A stretch of DNA of 64,000 nucleotides from Mayfieldus sp963841445 (GCA_963841445.1 CAWJCP010000002.1:1116001-1180000); one strand, 5' to 3'. Positions 34,257 through 44,218 are shown, counted from the stretch's first letter. Numbers and translations: made by a program. Notes: generated by a model from the letters alone, not told the origin.

Positions 34257-36005
34257 CTAACCCTCGGCGGGCTCCAGGTCGACGCGCCCGCGCGCCGTCT
34301 CGATTCGCTCGACGCGAACCGAAATCGGGTCACCGAAGCGCACCGAGCGACCGCTCTTGGCGCCGACCAGCGCCGTCTGCAGATCGTTGAGCTCGAAACG
34401 CTCGCCGGGCAGCTTTCGCGCCGGCACGAAACCCTCGTAGACGTCGCCGAGAGCGCCCCCGAAGCGAACGAAGGCACCGGCCGAGATCACCCCCGAGACC
34501 TCGGCCTCGAACTCGGTTTCCCATCCCGACTCGTGAAGCTCGCGACGCAGCAGGAAGGCGGCGCAGACGTCGTCGGCGTCGCGCTCCAGCGCCGCCGCCT
34601 CGCGCTCGCGCTCGGAGCAGTGCACGCCGACCTCGCGCACCTGCCGGCGCTCCGGCGCCGTCTCGCCCTCGCCGAGCGCCGCGAGCAGCCCCCGGTGCGC
34701 GATCAGGTCCGGGTAGCGGCGGATCGGCGAGGTGAAATGACAGTAGGCGGGGCTGGAGAGGCCGGCGTGGCCGAGGTTTCGATCGTCGTATCTCGCCTGT
34801 GAGAGGGAGCGAAGCACGAGCGATGTATACGCCTCGCGGCCATGACCGCGGCGCTTCGCCTCGGCTGCGACGAGGCGGCTTGCCTCGCCGGCCAGCCGTG
34901 CCGCCTCGCTGGGCGCCAGCTGCTCGGGCAGCGGCGGGGTCGGGATGTCGAGCGAAGCCAGCTGCTCGATCATCAGCTTCACCCGCTCCGGATCGGGCTG
35001 CTCGTGGACCCGGTAGAGGGTCGGCGCCCGCTTGCGCTCCAGGAGCGACGCCACCTGCTCGTTGCAGAGGATCATCAGCTGCTCGATCAGGCGGTGCGCC
35101 TCGGTTCCCTCGACCGAGTCGGCGCCGCTGACGTTGCCGTCCGAGTCGAAGCGGAACTCGGGCTCGGGGGTGGTTACCTCGAGTGCCCCGGGGCGATCGC
35201 GGTCGGCGAGCCCCGCGGCCACCTGGCGGGCGATCTGCAGCGGTTCGGCGACCTCCTCGGGTGGCCGCGAGCGCGCGGCGAAGACTTCGTCCAGCTGCCC
35301 GTAGTCGAGGCGGGCGTCGGAGCGCATGCGGCTGCGGTAAAAGCGCGCCGAGCGCACCTGCCCGGCGCCGCCCAGCTCGATCTCCGTGGTCACCGCGAGG
35401 CGCTCCACTCCCGGCCCCAGCGAGCAGGCGTCGGAGCTCAGCGGCAGTGGCAGCATCGGCTCGACGCTGCCTGGCACGTAGGTGCTGTTGGCGCGAGCGT
35501 TCGCCTCGCGATCGAGCTCGCTGTCCGGTTTCACGTGCGCGGCGACGTCGGCGATGTGGATCCAGAGGCGAACCCCGTCGCCCTCGCGTCGCGCCGAGAC
35601 GGCGTCGTCGAAGTCGCGCGCGGTCGCCGGGTCGACGGTGAAGGTGGGAAGCGCGGTCAGGTCGCGCCGCGGCCCTGGCGCGGCGGCGGCGCGCGCGGAC
35701 GCGTCGCCGGCCGCTTCCTCGATTCGACGGCGAAAGCCGCGCGATCCGATCCGCTCCCAGACCAACGCATCGACGACGTCGCGGGCAAGCTCGGGGGAGC
35801 CGAGCTCGCGCAGGACACGGGCCCGTCCCGGCCCGAAATCGACCAGTGCGATCCCGCCCGGCGTCGCGCGCGAGCGGCGCTCGAGCGGGACTTGGGGGCC
35901 GGGCTCGAAGAGCGCCTCGGCGACCTGGAAGCGGCCGCGCCGCTCGACGGTCGCCGCGCGACGACCGAGCTCGGCGCCGCGGCCCCCTCGCGACCCTGAG
36001 CTCAC
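34257..36005 (-). CDS. rnr: RNase R family 3'-5' exoribonuclease
   Basis: A 582-residue RNB-domain exoribonuclease. The catalytic region ALPTFTVDPATARDFDDAVS carries the metal-binding Asp cluster, with LWIHIADVAAHVKPDSELDR, SNTY-like RANSTYVPGSVEPMLP and HFTSPIRRYPDLIAHRGLL. A C-terminal S1-type domain follows (EAEVSGVISAGAFVRFGG). The N-terminal cold-shock domains are much reduced compared with E. coli RNase R (about 800 residues). GTG start overlaps the ctpA stop by four bases, and smpB follows after 10 bases, matching the known SmpB/RNase R partnership in trans-translation. Confidence 0.92.
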   Translation of the reverse strand: MSSGSRGGRGAELGRRAATVERRGRFQVAEALFEPGPQVPLERRSRATPGGIALVDFGPGRARVLRELGSPELARDVVDALVWERIGSRGFRRRIEEAAGDASARAAAAPGPRRDLTALPTFTVDPATARDFDDAVSARREGDGVRLWIHIADVAAHVKPDSELDREANARANSTYVPGSVEPMLPLPLSSDACSLGPGVERLAVTTEIELGGAGQVRSARFYRSRMRSDARLDYGQLDEVFAARSRPPEEVAEPLQIARQVAAGLADRDRPGALEVTTPEPEFRFDSDGNVSGADSVEGTEAHRLIEQLMILCNEQVASLLERKRAPTLYRVHEQPDPERVKLMIEQLASLDIPTPPLPEQLAPSEAARLAGEASRLVAAEAKRRGHGREAYTSLVLRSLSQARYDDRNLGHAGLSSPAYCHFTSPIRRYPDLIAHRGLLAALGEGETAPERRQVREVGVHCSEREREAAALERDADDVCAAFLLRRELHESGWETEFEAEVSGVISAGAFVRFGGALGDVYEGFVPARKLPGERFELNDLQTALVGAKSGRSVRFGDPISVRVERIETARGRVDLEPAEG

Positions 36006-37204
36006 CGGGACTGGCTCTTGCCGGCCGCGACCCGCGCGCCGAGCACTTTCAGGGCGCTGCGCAGGCCTTCGTCCGCGCGCGTCCCGGGCCGGTCCCTGGC
36101 GACCACGTCCGGCTTGATGCCGTTGGGGGCGAGCGAGATCCCGTCGGCGGTGAAGAACTTGCCCACCGAGATGTCGAGCCGGCCCCCGTTGGCGAGGTCG
36201 AGCACGTCCTGGAACAGGCCCTTGCCGAAGGATCGGGTGCCGACCACGGTCGCGAAGCCGTGGTCGGCGAGGGCGGAGGCGAGTATCTCCGCCGCCGAGG
36301 CGGTCCCGCCGTCGATCAGGACGACCATCGGCCGGCGCGGCACCGGGTCGCCCTCGGTGCGGTAGACGTGCTTTCCCTCCGAGCGGGCCACCGTCGTCAC
36401 CACCTTCTCGTCCTTGGGCAGAAAGAGGCTCGAGGTCAGCACCGCCTCGGTCAGCAGGCCGCCGGGGTTCCCGCGCAGGTCGAGCACCAGACCCGCCGCG
36501 CCGCGGTCCTCGAGGCGCTGGGCCGCCGAGCGCAGCGGGCCGTGGGCGCCGCGGCTGAAGCCGAGCAGATGCAGATAGCCGAGCTTACGGCCGCCGACGC
36601 TGCGCAGCGACGACTCCACGACCGGGGTCGTGATCTCCTTGCGCTCGATCGTCAGCTGGCGGGTGCGGCCGCTGGGCGGGCGCATCACCCCGATCTTCAC
36701 CGCGGTTCCCTGCGGGCCCTTGATCTTCGCGACCGAGAGCTGCGAGGGCTGGCCGGCGATCGACTTGCCGCGCACGGAGACGATTACGTCGCCGGTCTTG
36801 ATCCCAGCCGCGGCGGCGGGAGAGCCCTTGAACGCCTGCACGACCCGCAGGCCCTTCTTTGCCTCGCTGACGGTGAGCCCGATGCCGCTGAAGCGGCCCT
36901 CGGTCTCCTCGTCGAGGACCTTGGCCTGCTCGGGGTCGAAGTACTGCGAGAAGCGATCCTCCTTGTTGTGCCGGCGCAGCTCCTGGACCATCCCCGCGAC
37001 CGAGCCGTTGCGGAGCTGGTCGGATGGAACGTCGCGGTAGTAGTCGCTCTCGATGATCGCGGCCGCCTCGCCGCTCAGCGAAGCGGTCTGGTCGACGAAC
37101 AGGTCTCGCAGCGGCGCCGGCAGCTTGCCGGGATGGCCGCCGAGCCAAAGCCCGGCGCAGAGGAAGACGACCGCCGCCAGGACGGCCGCGGGCCACGCCC
37201 TCAA
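36002..37204 (-). CDS. ctpA: S41 family C-terminal processing peptidase
   Basis: A 400-residue envelope protease. An N-terminal membrane anchor (PAAVLAAVVFLCAGLWLGG) is followed by a PDZ domain (FSGIGLTVSEAKKGLRVVQA, AAGIKTGDVIVSVRGKSI) and the catalytic core with Ser in VVLIDGGTASAAEILASAL and Lys in VVGTRSFGKGLFQD. TTG start at 37204, just after ftsX. CtpA-type proteases near ftsEX act on cell-wall hydrolases or envelope proteins; the substrate here is unknown. Intact. Confidence 0.93.
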   Translation of the reverse strand: MRAWPAAVLAAVVFLCAGLWLGGHPGKLPAPLRDLFVDQTASLSGEAAAIIESDYYRDVPSDQLRNGSVAGMVQELRRHNKEDRFSQYFDPEQAKVLDEETEGRFSGIGLTVSEAKKGLRVVQAFKGSPAAAAGIKTGDVIVSVRGKSIAGQPSQLSVAKIKGPQGTAVKIGVMRPPSGRTRQLTIERKEITTPVVESSLRSVGGRKLGYLHLLGFSRGAHGPLRSAAQRLEDRGAAGLVLDLRGNPGGLLTEAVLTSSLFLPKDEKVVTTVARSEGKHVYRTEGDPVPRRPMVVLIDGGTASAAEILASALADHGFATVVGTRSFGKGLFQDVLDLANGGRLDISVGKFFTADGISLAPNGIKPDVVARDRPGTRADEGLRSALKVLGARVAAGKSQSR

Positions 37205-37211
37205 CGTCGGT

Positions 37212-38117
37212 TCACACCCGCAGAAAGCGCCGCAGCGTCACGCCGCTGCCGACCGCCGAGACGATCATCGCGGCGCTGAACAGGATCGTGATCAGGAGCG
37301 GGAACGACATCGTGTTCAGGGCCGAGAACAGCGGCGTCCCCGAGAGCGGGTCGACGATCGTTGCCTTGCCCAGCCACAGGATCAGTATCGCGCCCAGGCC
37401 ACCGAGGAAGCCGACGACCACCCCTTCGATCATGAAAGGCCAGCGGATGAACCAGCGCGTGGCGCCGACCAGGCGCATCACTTCGACCTCGCGGCGGCGC
37501 GCGTAGATCGAGAGCCGGATCGTGTTCCCGACCAGCATCAGCGAGGCGACGACGAGCAAGGCCGTGAGGATCGTCAGCACCAGCTTCAGCGCGCCCGTCA
37601 CCTGCTCGACCTTGGCGCGGTCCTGGTTGCGGTCGAAGACGTCCTTGACGATCGGTGAGATCGGCTGTGGAGAGCCGTTCGGCCCGGGCGGGGTGACGGC
37701 GCTGCGGATCGAGTCGAGGTAGGAGGCGTCGTCGGCCTTGACGATGAAGTTGGCGGGCAGCGGATTGGTGTTGAGCTCCTTGATCAAGTTGCGGTCGCTC
37801 TCGTTGAGACTGTTGCTGAGCTCCGCCAGCGCCTCGGTCTTGGTCACGAACTGGACCGAGGCTACGTGGGGGAGCTCGAGCAGCTGAGCGTGCAGATGCT
37901 GGATCTCGCTCCTGGTGGCGTCATCCTGGACCGCGACCCGAAACGCGAGCTCGTCGCGAATGTCCTGGTTCTTGGCCTGCGCGGCCTGGAAGATCGGGAT
38001 CAGGACGCCGAGCAGGACGATGGTCACGATCGTGGTCACGATCGCGGCCATGCTGGGGGCGCCGTTGCGGCGCAGGGCGCGGAAAGCCTCGCGGATGAAG
38101 AACCCGAGCCGTCCCAT
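37212..38117 (-). CDS. ftsX: Cell division ABC transporter membrane protein FtsX
   Basis: A 301-residue FtsX. It begins with the conserved GRLGFFIREAFRALRRNG and a first membrane helix, then an external domain of about 130 residues, then three membrane helices. Cytoplasmic signature ARRREVEVMRLVGATRWFIR is present. FtsEX activates peptidoglycan hydrolases during division rather than transporting a solute. The ATG overlaps the ftsE stop (TGATG), so synthesis is coupled. Confidence 0.94.
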   Translation of the reverse strand: MGRLGFFIREAFRALRRNGAPSMAAIVTTIVTIVLLGVLIPIFQAAQAKNQDIRDELAFRVAVQDDATRSEIQHLHAQLLELPHVASVQFVTKTEALAELSNSLNESDRNLIKELNTNPLPANFIVKADDASYLDSIRSAVTPPGPNGSPQPISPIVKDVFDRNQDRAKVEQVTGALKLVLTILTALLVVASLMLVGNTIRLSIYARRREVEVMRLVGATRWFIRWPFMIEGVVVGFLGGLGAILILWLGKATIVDPLSGTPLFSALNTMSFPLLITILFSAAMIVSAVGSGVTLRRFLRV

Positions 38118-38958
38118 CAGATCAGCTCGTCGGCGTGGCCATTGGTGGCGCCCTCAGGTCCGACCCCCATCTCGGCCCGCATCCGCATCGCGAACTCGTT
38201 GGTCGACTCCTCGCCCCCGTAGCCGCCGCTGGTCTCGTCGCGGACGATGCGGCCCTCGAAGAGCTCGATCACGCGACGGCGCATCTTGTCGACCATCGCG
38301 TTGTCGTGGGTGACGACGACCACCGTCGTGCCCGTGCGGTTGATCCGGTAGAGCAGCTGCATGATCCCGATCGAGGTGACCGGGTCGAGGTTTCCGCTCG
38401 GCTCGTCGGCGAGCAGCAACGGCGGATGGTTGACGAACGCCCGCGCCACCGAGACGCGCTGCTGCTCACCGCCGGAGAGCTGGTCGGGGTAGCTGTTGAC
38501 CTTGGTCGAGAGGCCGACCAGGCGCAGCGTCTCCGGCACCTTTCGCGGATCTCGGCGCGCCCCGCGCCGATCACCTGCAGGGCGTAGGCGACGTTGTCGT
38601 AGACGGTCCGGTTGGCGAGCAGCTTGAAGTCCTGAAAGACGGTGCCGACGTTGCGTCGCAGGTAGGGGATCTTCTTGTCGGCGAGCGCGCCGATGTCGCG
38701 GCCCGCGATCCGCACAGCCCCCTCGGTCGGCTCGAGCTCGCGGATCAGCAGCTTGATCAGCGTCGACTTGCCGCAGCCGGTCGGCCCGACGAGAAAGACG
38801 AACTCGCCCCGGCCGATCGCCAGCGAGACTCGCTCCAGGGCCAGATGGCCACCCGGATAGACCTTGGTGACGTCGTCGAGCTCGACGATCGGCGCCGGTC
38901 CGCGGCGCCCGGGCATCGAGTCTGCTTCGCTGTTCCGGTTCCTACGCAATCTCGCCAT
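38117..38958 (-). CDS. ftsE: Cell division ATP-binding protein FtsE (one frameshift)
   Basis: The FtsE ATPase, with Walker A GPTGCGKSTLIKLLIRE, signature LSGGEQQRVSVARAFVNHPP, Walker B LLLADEPSGNLDPVTS and H-loop TVVVVTHDNAMVDKMRRRVI. One base is missing near 38540: CGCGAAAGGTGCCGG should read through as REKVPETLRLV, so an A-run is one short. The C-terminus extends about 45 residues past the core (DETSGGYGGEESTNEFAMRM), longer than E. coli FtsE. ATG at 38958 or the in-frame ATG after about 14 codons. Confidence 0.93.
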
Positions 38959-39073
38959 CGAGCGCCGGGAACCCTAGAGAGGCGCGAGCGGCGGGAGCGC
39001 GGGAACCTGTGCACTCGCAACGACCCTTGCAGTCTGAGCGCGCGTCCAGTCGTGATGGTCCCGGCGGCCGCGG

Positions 39074-41052
39074 CTAATCGAGGCCGCCGCTGTGCAGCGG
39101 CGGATGCGAGACGATCGGCTTGCGGATCATCGCCTCGCGGGCGCGGTCGGCGATTCCCGAAGCGGTGAGCCCGAAGTGCTCCATGCAGGCCTCGGCGGTT
39201 CCCGAGACGCCGAACTCATCCCCCATCCCGAGCGCGAAGATCGGCACCGGGTGCTCCTCGGCGGCGACCTCGCGCACGGCGTCGGCGAGCCCGCCGACGA
39301 CGCGATGCTCCTCCGCGGTCACGGCGACGCCGGTCTTGGCCAGCGACTTCAGGACCGCCTCGGAGTCGAGCGGCTTGATGATCGAGACGTTGACGACCTC
39401 GGCCTCGATGCCGTCCTCGCGGGCGAGGACGTCGGCCGCCTCGAGCCCGCGCCAGACCATGTGGCCGCAGACGAAGATCGCGATGTCCTTGCCCTCGCGC
39501 AGGACGTCGACGCCGCTGCCGAGGGTCTCCGGGATCTGGTCGTAGACGATCGGCGTCGAGGGACGTCCGAAGCGCATGTACATCGGCTCCTCGGCGCGCT
39601 CGTAGGAATCGATCACCGCCGCGTAGGCCTGGTTGTAGTCGGCCGGCACGACGACCTGCATGTGCGGCATCGCCCGCATCAGCGCCAGGTCCTCGATCAT
39701 CTGATGGGTGGCGCCGTCCTCGCCGAGCGAGACGCCGCCGTGGCTGGCGCCGATCCGCACCTTGAGGCGGTTGTGGGCGATCCCGACCCGGACCTGGTCG
39801 TAGGAGCGGGCGGTGGCGAAGATCGCGAAGGTCGAGGCGTAAGGCACCTTGCCGGTGGCGGCGAGCCCGCAGCTCATCGACATCATGCCCGCCTCGGCCG
39901 CGCCGCAGTTGAAGAAGCGGTCCGGGAAACCTCTTTCCGAACTTGATCGACTGGGTGGAGACGGCGAGGTCTGCGTCCAGCGCGACGACGTCCTCGTGGC
40001 GCTCGCCCAGCTCGACCAGGGCGTCGCCGTAGGCCTGCCGGGTCGCGATCGGCTCGGTCTTTGCCTCCGGCATCGCTCTCGCCTCCGGCGCCGGGCTGTC
40101 GAGCGCCGCCGTCTGCTCCTTGAGCCTCGCCTCGAGCTCCTCCATCGCCTCCTCGGCCTGCTCCTGCGACGGCGGCTTGCCATGGAAGCCGAAGCGGCCC
40201 TCCATGAAGGAGACGCCGCGCCCCTTCTTGGTCTGGCAGACGATCGCGGCGGGGCGGTCGAGGGTGCGGCTGCGCTCCCAGCGCCTCGACGATCGCGCCC
40301 ATGTCGTGGCCGTCGATCTCGATCGAGTCCCAGCCGAAGGCCTCGAACTTGGCGCGCACGTCGCCGGTGTCCATGACCTCCTCGGTGGTGCCGTCGGTCT
40401 GCAGGTGGTTGTAGTCGACGATCGCGGTCAGGTTGGGGATCCGGTAGTGCGCCGCGGCGGCGGCCCCCTCCCAGCTCTCGCCCTCCTGGATGTCGCCGTC
40501 GGACATCAGCGTGAAGACGTGCGCGGTCTCGTGCAGGCCGTCGAGCCGCAGGGCGAGGCAGATGCCGACCGCCATCGAGAGGCCCTGGCCGAGCGAGCCG
40601 GTCGAGACCTCGATCCCGGGGGTGCGGGTCATGTCGGGGTGGCCCTGCAGGTGGGATCCGATCTGGCGCAGGCCCATCAGGTCCTTGTGCGGGAAATAGC
40701 CGTGCTCGGCGAGCGCCGCGTACTGGATCGGCGCCGCGTGGCCCTTGCTGAGCACGAAGCGGTCGCGCTCCGGCCATTTGGGGTTGGCGGGATCGTGGCG
40801 CAGCACCTGGTAATAGAGCGCGGTGACGATGTCGGCGGCCGAGAGCGAGGAGTCGAGGTGCCCCGCCTTGGCGACCGCGACCATGCGCACGCAGTTGATC
40901 CGCAGCACCGTCGCGTAGCGCTCCAGCTCCGCGATCGACGGCTGCTCGCCGGCGGCGGGCGGCTGCGGGGTGGGGTCGGGTACCGGCTTCAGATGCACGT
41001 TGCGGCTCCCGCGCTCGTCCGGCTCGGGATCGGTCAGGCTAGAGGATCGCAT
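39074..41052 (-). CDS. tkt: Transketolase (two frameshifts)
   Basis: A thiamine-diphosphate enzyme of about 650 residues exchanging two-carbon units between sugar phosphates. The N-terminal half shows AKAGHLDSSLSAADIVTALY, FVLSKGHAAPIQYAALAEHG and the ThDP motif LMSDGDIQEGESWEGA...NLTAIVDYN. After shifts near 40278 and 39930 the C-terminal half gives NCGAAEAGMMSMSCGLAATG, IGASHGGVSLGEDGATHQMI and VVTAEEH-type AVTAEEHRVVGGLADAV. The indels look like extra single bases. ATG at 41052 or a GTG near 40998 preceded by GGGAG may start it. No other pentose-phosphate genes adjoin it. Confidence 0.92.
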
Positions 41053-41252
41053 TTGAGTTCGCGTTGATCACGCAGGGACGCTGCCAACCGGAGTGAGTGT
41101 GCATTTCTGGTCGTCCTAGCCACCACAATGCAGGCTGAGCAGAGGAATCACGCGGCGATCGTGGCTGAGGCGCGGACGCGGCCGGAGCAGAGAAGCGCGC
41201 AGTTTGCGGGCAAAGTTGCCGTTCGGGCGCGCGGGTCCGCAATCATGGCGCG

Positions 41253-41529
41253 ATGAGACGAGCGATCGCGATCGCGGCCGCGGCGGCGGCGCTGGCGTCG
41301 GCGCCTGCGGAAGCGACGACGAGGCGACGACCAGCCCGGCGAGCAGCGCTCGACCAGCGCGGCGATGTGACGACTGAGCCCTCGAGCTGGCGGCGGCGCG
41401 AGCTCGACGATCCCCACCACCAGGTCCACCACGACGGGGTCCGCGCCGGCCAGCGCCGGCGACGGCAGCAGCGGCGCCCCGGACTCGGGCATCGGCACCC
41501 GTCCCGGTGGCCCGAGCGGCGGCTATTGA
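41253..41529 (+). CDS. Small Ser/Thr/Gly-rich lipoprotein (frameshifted)
   Basis: Three frames join into a short secreted lipoprotein: MRRAIAIAAAAAALASA, then a lipobox-like ACGSDDEATTSPASSARP, then a low-complexity tail (PTTRSTTTGSAPASAGDG, PDSGIGTRPGGPSGGY) ending in TGA at 41527-41529. That stop overlaps the ATG of the carbonic anhydrase gene (TGATG), which supports a real upstream gene. Shifts lie near 41305 and 41360. Function unknown. The 200-base gap before it shows nothing else. Confidence 0.42.
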
Positions 41530-42019
41530 TGTCGGCTACCGGCGAGCTCCTCGAAAACAACCGGGCCTACGCGGAGCGCTTTGACAAACGCGACCTTCCG
41601 CGGCCCCCGCGAAGAAGCTCGCTGTTGTCACATGCATGGACGCGCGGCTGGACCCGGCCAAGCTCCTGGGGCTGGCCGAGGGCGACGCGCACGTGATCCG
41701 CAACGCCGGCGGAGTCGTCACCGAGGAGGAGATCCGCTCACTGGCGATCTCGCAGCACCTGCTGGGCACCGAGGAGGTGGTCCTGATCCACCACACCGGC
41801 TGCGGCATGCTCGGCCTCGAGGACGAGCAGTTCGCCCGCCGACTGGAAGGCGAGACGGGGCAGAGGCCCGACTTCGAGGCCCACGGCTTCGCGGATCTCG
41901 AGGAGAGCGTCCGCGCATCGATCCGCCGGATCGAGGAGAGTCCCTTCATCCCCAGGAAGGGGAGCGTCACGGGCTTCGTCTACGAGGTCGAGACGGGACG
42001 GCTGAGGGAGGTCCATTGA
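41529..42019 (+). CDS. Beta-class carbonic anhydrase (one frameshift)
   Basis: A protein of about 163 residues. The zinc site is seen as VVTCMDARLDPAKLLGLAEG (Cys and the Asp-Arg dyad), LLGTEEVVLIHHTGCGMLGL (His and Cys) and NAGGVVTEEEIRSLAISQHL. A base is missing near 41605, between FDKRDLP and the zinc motif. It converts CO2 and bicarbonate. It is translationally coupled to the small lipoprotein upstream. Three palindromic repeat copies follow its stop. Confidence 0.87.
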
Positions 42020-42023
42020 ATAA

Positions 42024-42211
42024 CTTGCGGCGGCCTGCGGCCGCCTGACTTGTGACTGCGGCCGCTGCGGGTTGACGGCATGAATTGCGGCGGCTTCGCC
42101 GCCTGACATGCGACTGCCGTTCCACTTCGTTTCACGGCCCTCACGTGAATAACTTGCGGCGGCCTGCGGCCGCCTGACATGTGACTGCGGCTCCACTTCG
42201 TTTCGCCGCCC
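42024..42211. repeat. REP-like palindromic repeat, three copies
   Basis: Units at 42024-42080, 42083-42140 and 42152-42211 share GCGGCGGC-loop-GCCGCC, then TGACATG or TGACTTG, then a second hairpin. Second-hairpin stems differ but pair: GCCGT/ACGGC in the middle copy, GCGGC/GCCGC in the last, around CACTTCGTTTC. The family is the same as at 19951 and 20824. They fill the gap between the convergent carbonic anhydrase and nadA genes. Confidence 0.72.
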
Positions 42212-42212
42212 A

Positions 42213-43244
42213 TCAACCTATGGCGACCATGCGCTCGATCGGGACCCGGGCCCGCTCGGCGACGTCTCCGCGACCCTGACCTCGAACTGCATGTCGCGCA
42301 GCGAGTCGCGCAGCTTCGGCAGCGTGATCATCTTCATGTACTTGCAGAAGGCCATCCGGTTGGCCTCGATCAGGTTCGCCTCCGGGGCCGCCTGCTGGAG
42401 CGGGTAGAGCATCCCGTTCTCGGTCGCGACGATGTAGCTGCCCTCGCGGATTCCGCTCGACCTGGGCGAGCATCCCCGAGGTCGAGAGCATGTGCACGCC
42501 TTCGGGGTCGACGTCGCCGGCGGCGACGTACTCCATCGCCTGGGTCGAGCAGCCGCACTCGGGATGGATCAGGAACTCCGCCTCGGGGTGCTCGGCGCGG
42601 GTGCGGGCGATGTCGTCGGGGCGGATCCCGGCGTGAACGTGGCACTCGCCGTCCCAGACATGGAAGCGGGCGCGGCGCTCGGGGTCCTCGCGCAAGCCGG
42701 TCTCGCGCTCGACGAAGGCGCCGAGCCACATGTCGGGCCCGAAGAGGATCTCGGTCTCGGCCCCGTACTCACGCCAGATGTGCTCGACCACCTGGACCGC
42801 GTTCGAGGAAGTGCAGCAGTAGTCGGTCTCGGCCTTCACCTCGGCAGAGGTGTTGACGTACATGACCACGAGCGCGCCGGGGTGCTCCGCCTTCCAGCTG
42901 CGAAGCTGCTCGGCGTCGATCGAGTCGGCGAGCGAGCATCCGGCGCCGAGGTCGGGGATCAGGACCGGCTTGCGGGGCGAGAGGATCGAGGCCGTCTCGG
43001 CCATGAAGTGAACGCCGCAGAAGGCGATCACGTCGGCGTCGGTCGCAGCGGCCTGACGCGAGAGGCCCAGCGAGTCGCCGATGAAGTCGGCGAGGTCCTG
43101 GAGCTCGGGGAGCTGGTAGTTGTGGGCGAGGATCACCGCGTCGCGCTCGGCGGCGAGCGCGCGCACCTCGGCGCTCAGCCCGTCGACCTGCTCGGGAGTG
43201 AGCTCGGATACGCCGCTCGGTTGAAGCGTCGGAAGCTCCTGCAC
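42213..43244 (-). CDS. nadA: Quinolinate synthase (two frameshifts near 3' end)
   Basis: A [4Fe-4S] enzyme of about 345 residues that condenses iminoaspartate and dihydroxyacetone phosphate in NAD biosynthesis. Seen are AVILAHNYQLPELQDLADF, VIAFCGVHFMAETASILSP, VVMYVNTSAEVKAETDYCCTSSNA (cluster Cys) and FLIHPECGCSTQAMEYV. Shifts near 42463 and 42275 separate the last part, where MAFCKYMKMITLPKL carries the third cluster Cys. GTG start at 43244. nadC lies 1.7 kb away; nadB is not in the window. Confidence 0.93.
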   Translation of the reverse strand: MQELPTLQPSGVSELTPEQVDGLSAEVRALAAERDAVILAHNYQLPELQDLADFIGDSLGLSRQAAATDADVIAFCGVHFMAETASILSPRKPVLIPDLGAGCSLADSIDAEQLRSWKAEHPGALVVMYVNTSAEVKAETDYCCTSSNAVQVVEHIWREYGAETEILFGPDMWLGAFVERETGLREDPERRARFHVWDGECHVHAGIRPDDIARTRAEHPEAEFLIHPECGCSTQAMEYVAAGDVDPEGVHMLSTSGMLAQVERNPRGQLHRRDRERDALPAPAGGPGGEPDRGQPDGLLQVHEDDHAAEAARLAARHAVRGQGRGDVAERARVPIERMVAIG

Positions 43245-43369
43245 AGGAGCGCTCCTCTCGGTCTTCTTATGTTCCCGGCCCGGCGCGCGACTCGGGTGCG
43301 CGCCTAGAAGGTGGGAATGAACTGAGCTAAGTCTACCGGCCCGGCCGTGCCCACTCCCTACGTTGAGCC

Positions 43370-44218
43370 GTGCCCGAGCTGCCCGAGGTAGAGATCACCG
43401 CGCGCCGCCTCGACGCCGCCCTGCGCGGCGCCGAGGTCGAGTCCGCGCTGTCGCCCGGCATGGTTGCGCTGAAGACCTTCGACCCGCCGCTGGAAGCGCT
43501 CGCGGGGCGCGAGGTGACGGGCGTGCGGAGGATCGGAAAGATGCCGGTGGTCGAGTTCTCCGGCGATCTGGCGCTGCTCGTGCACCTGATGTCGGCCGGG
43601 CGCCTGCAGGTGTTCGAGAAGCGCGCCTCGCCGCGCGACCGCGCCTCGCGCATCCTGGTCCGCCTCGCCGACGGGCGCGAGCTGCGCCTGCGCGAGTTCG
43701 GATCCCGCCAGCGCGCCTGGGGCAAGCTGCTCGCGTCGGAACAGGTCGCCGAGGACGAGATGGTCGCGACGCTGGGGCCGGAGGCCTGGCCGGCGCCGGC
43801 GCTGGAGGACTTCGCGGCCGCGATCGACCAGCCGCGCCACCTGCACCCGCTGCTGCGCGACCAGCGCGTGATCGCCGGGATCGGGCGCTCCTGGGTCGAC
43901 GAGATCCTCTGGGAGGCGCGCCTGTCCCCCTTCAAGCAGGGCTCGGAGCTGCTCGAGACCGAGGTCGAGAGCCTGCACCGCGCGCTGGGCGTGCTCGGCG
44001 ACGCGATCGAGCACTACGAGGAGGTGATCGGCGAGACGGTGCCCGACAAGATGCCGATGCCGCTGCAGGTCCACCGCCGCGAGGGCGAGCCGTGCCCGCG
44101 CTGCGGGACGACGATCGAGGCCGTCTACTTCAAGGAGCACCAGGCCAACTACTGCCCGCAGGAGCAGACCGGCGGGCGGGTGCTGAAGGACCGGCGGCTC
44201 TCGCGGCTGCTGAAGTAG
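43370..44218 (+). CDS. mutM: Formamidopyrimidine-DNA glycosylase
   Basis: A 282-residue base-excision repair enzyme that removes 8-oxoguanine and related lesions. It starts PELPEVEITARRLDAALRGA (catalytic N-terminal Pro and Glu), has the helix-two-turn-helix Lys/Asn region VIAGIGRSWVDEILWEARLS and ends with a zinc finger GEPCPRCGTTIEAVYFKEHQ ... YCPQEQTGG. GTG start at 43370. The spacing of the last Cys pair is slightly unusual but all four Cys/His ligand positions appear filled. Intact, divergent from nadA. Confidence 0.95.
   Translation: MPELPEVEITARRLDAALRGAEVESALSPGMVALKTFDPPLEALAGREVTGVRRIGKMPVVEFSGDLALLVHLMSAGRLQVFEKRASPRDRASRILVRLADGRELRLREFGSRQRAWGKLLASEQVAEDEMVATLGPEAWPAPALEDFAAAIDQPRHLHPLLRDQRVIAGIGRSWVDEILWEARLSPFKQGSELLETEVESLHRALGVLGDAIEHYEEVIGETVPDKMPMPLQVHRREGEPCPRCGTTIEAVYFKEHQANYCPQEQTGGRVLKDRRLSRLLK

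Noticed and set aside
41060..41250. Possible tRNA between transketolase and the small lipoprotein
   Set aside because: A stretch ending in CCACCA is present but no acceptor stem, T-arm or anticodon arm can be formed.
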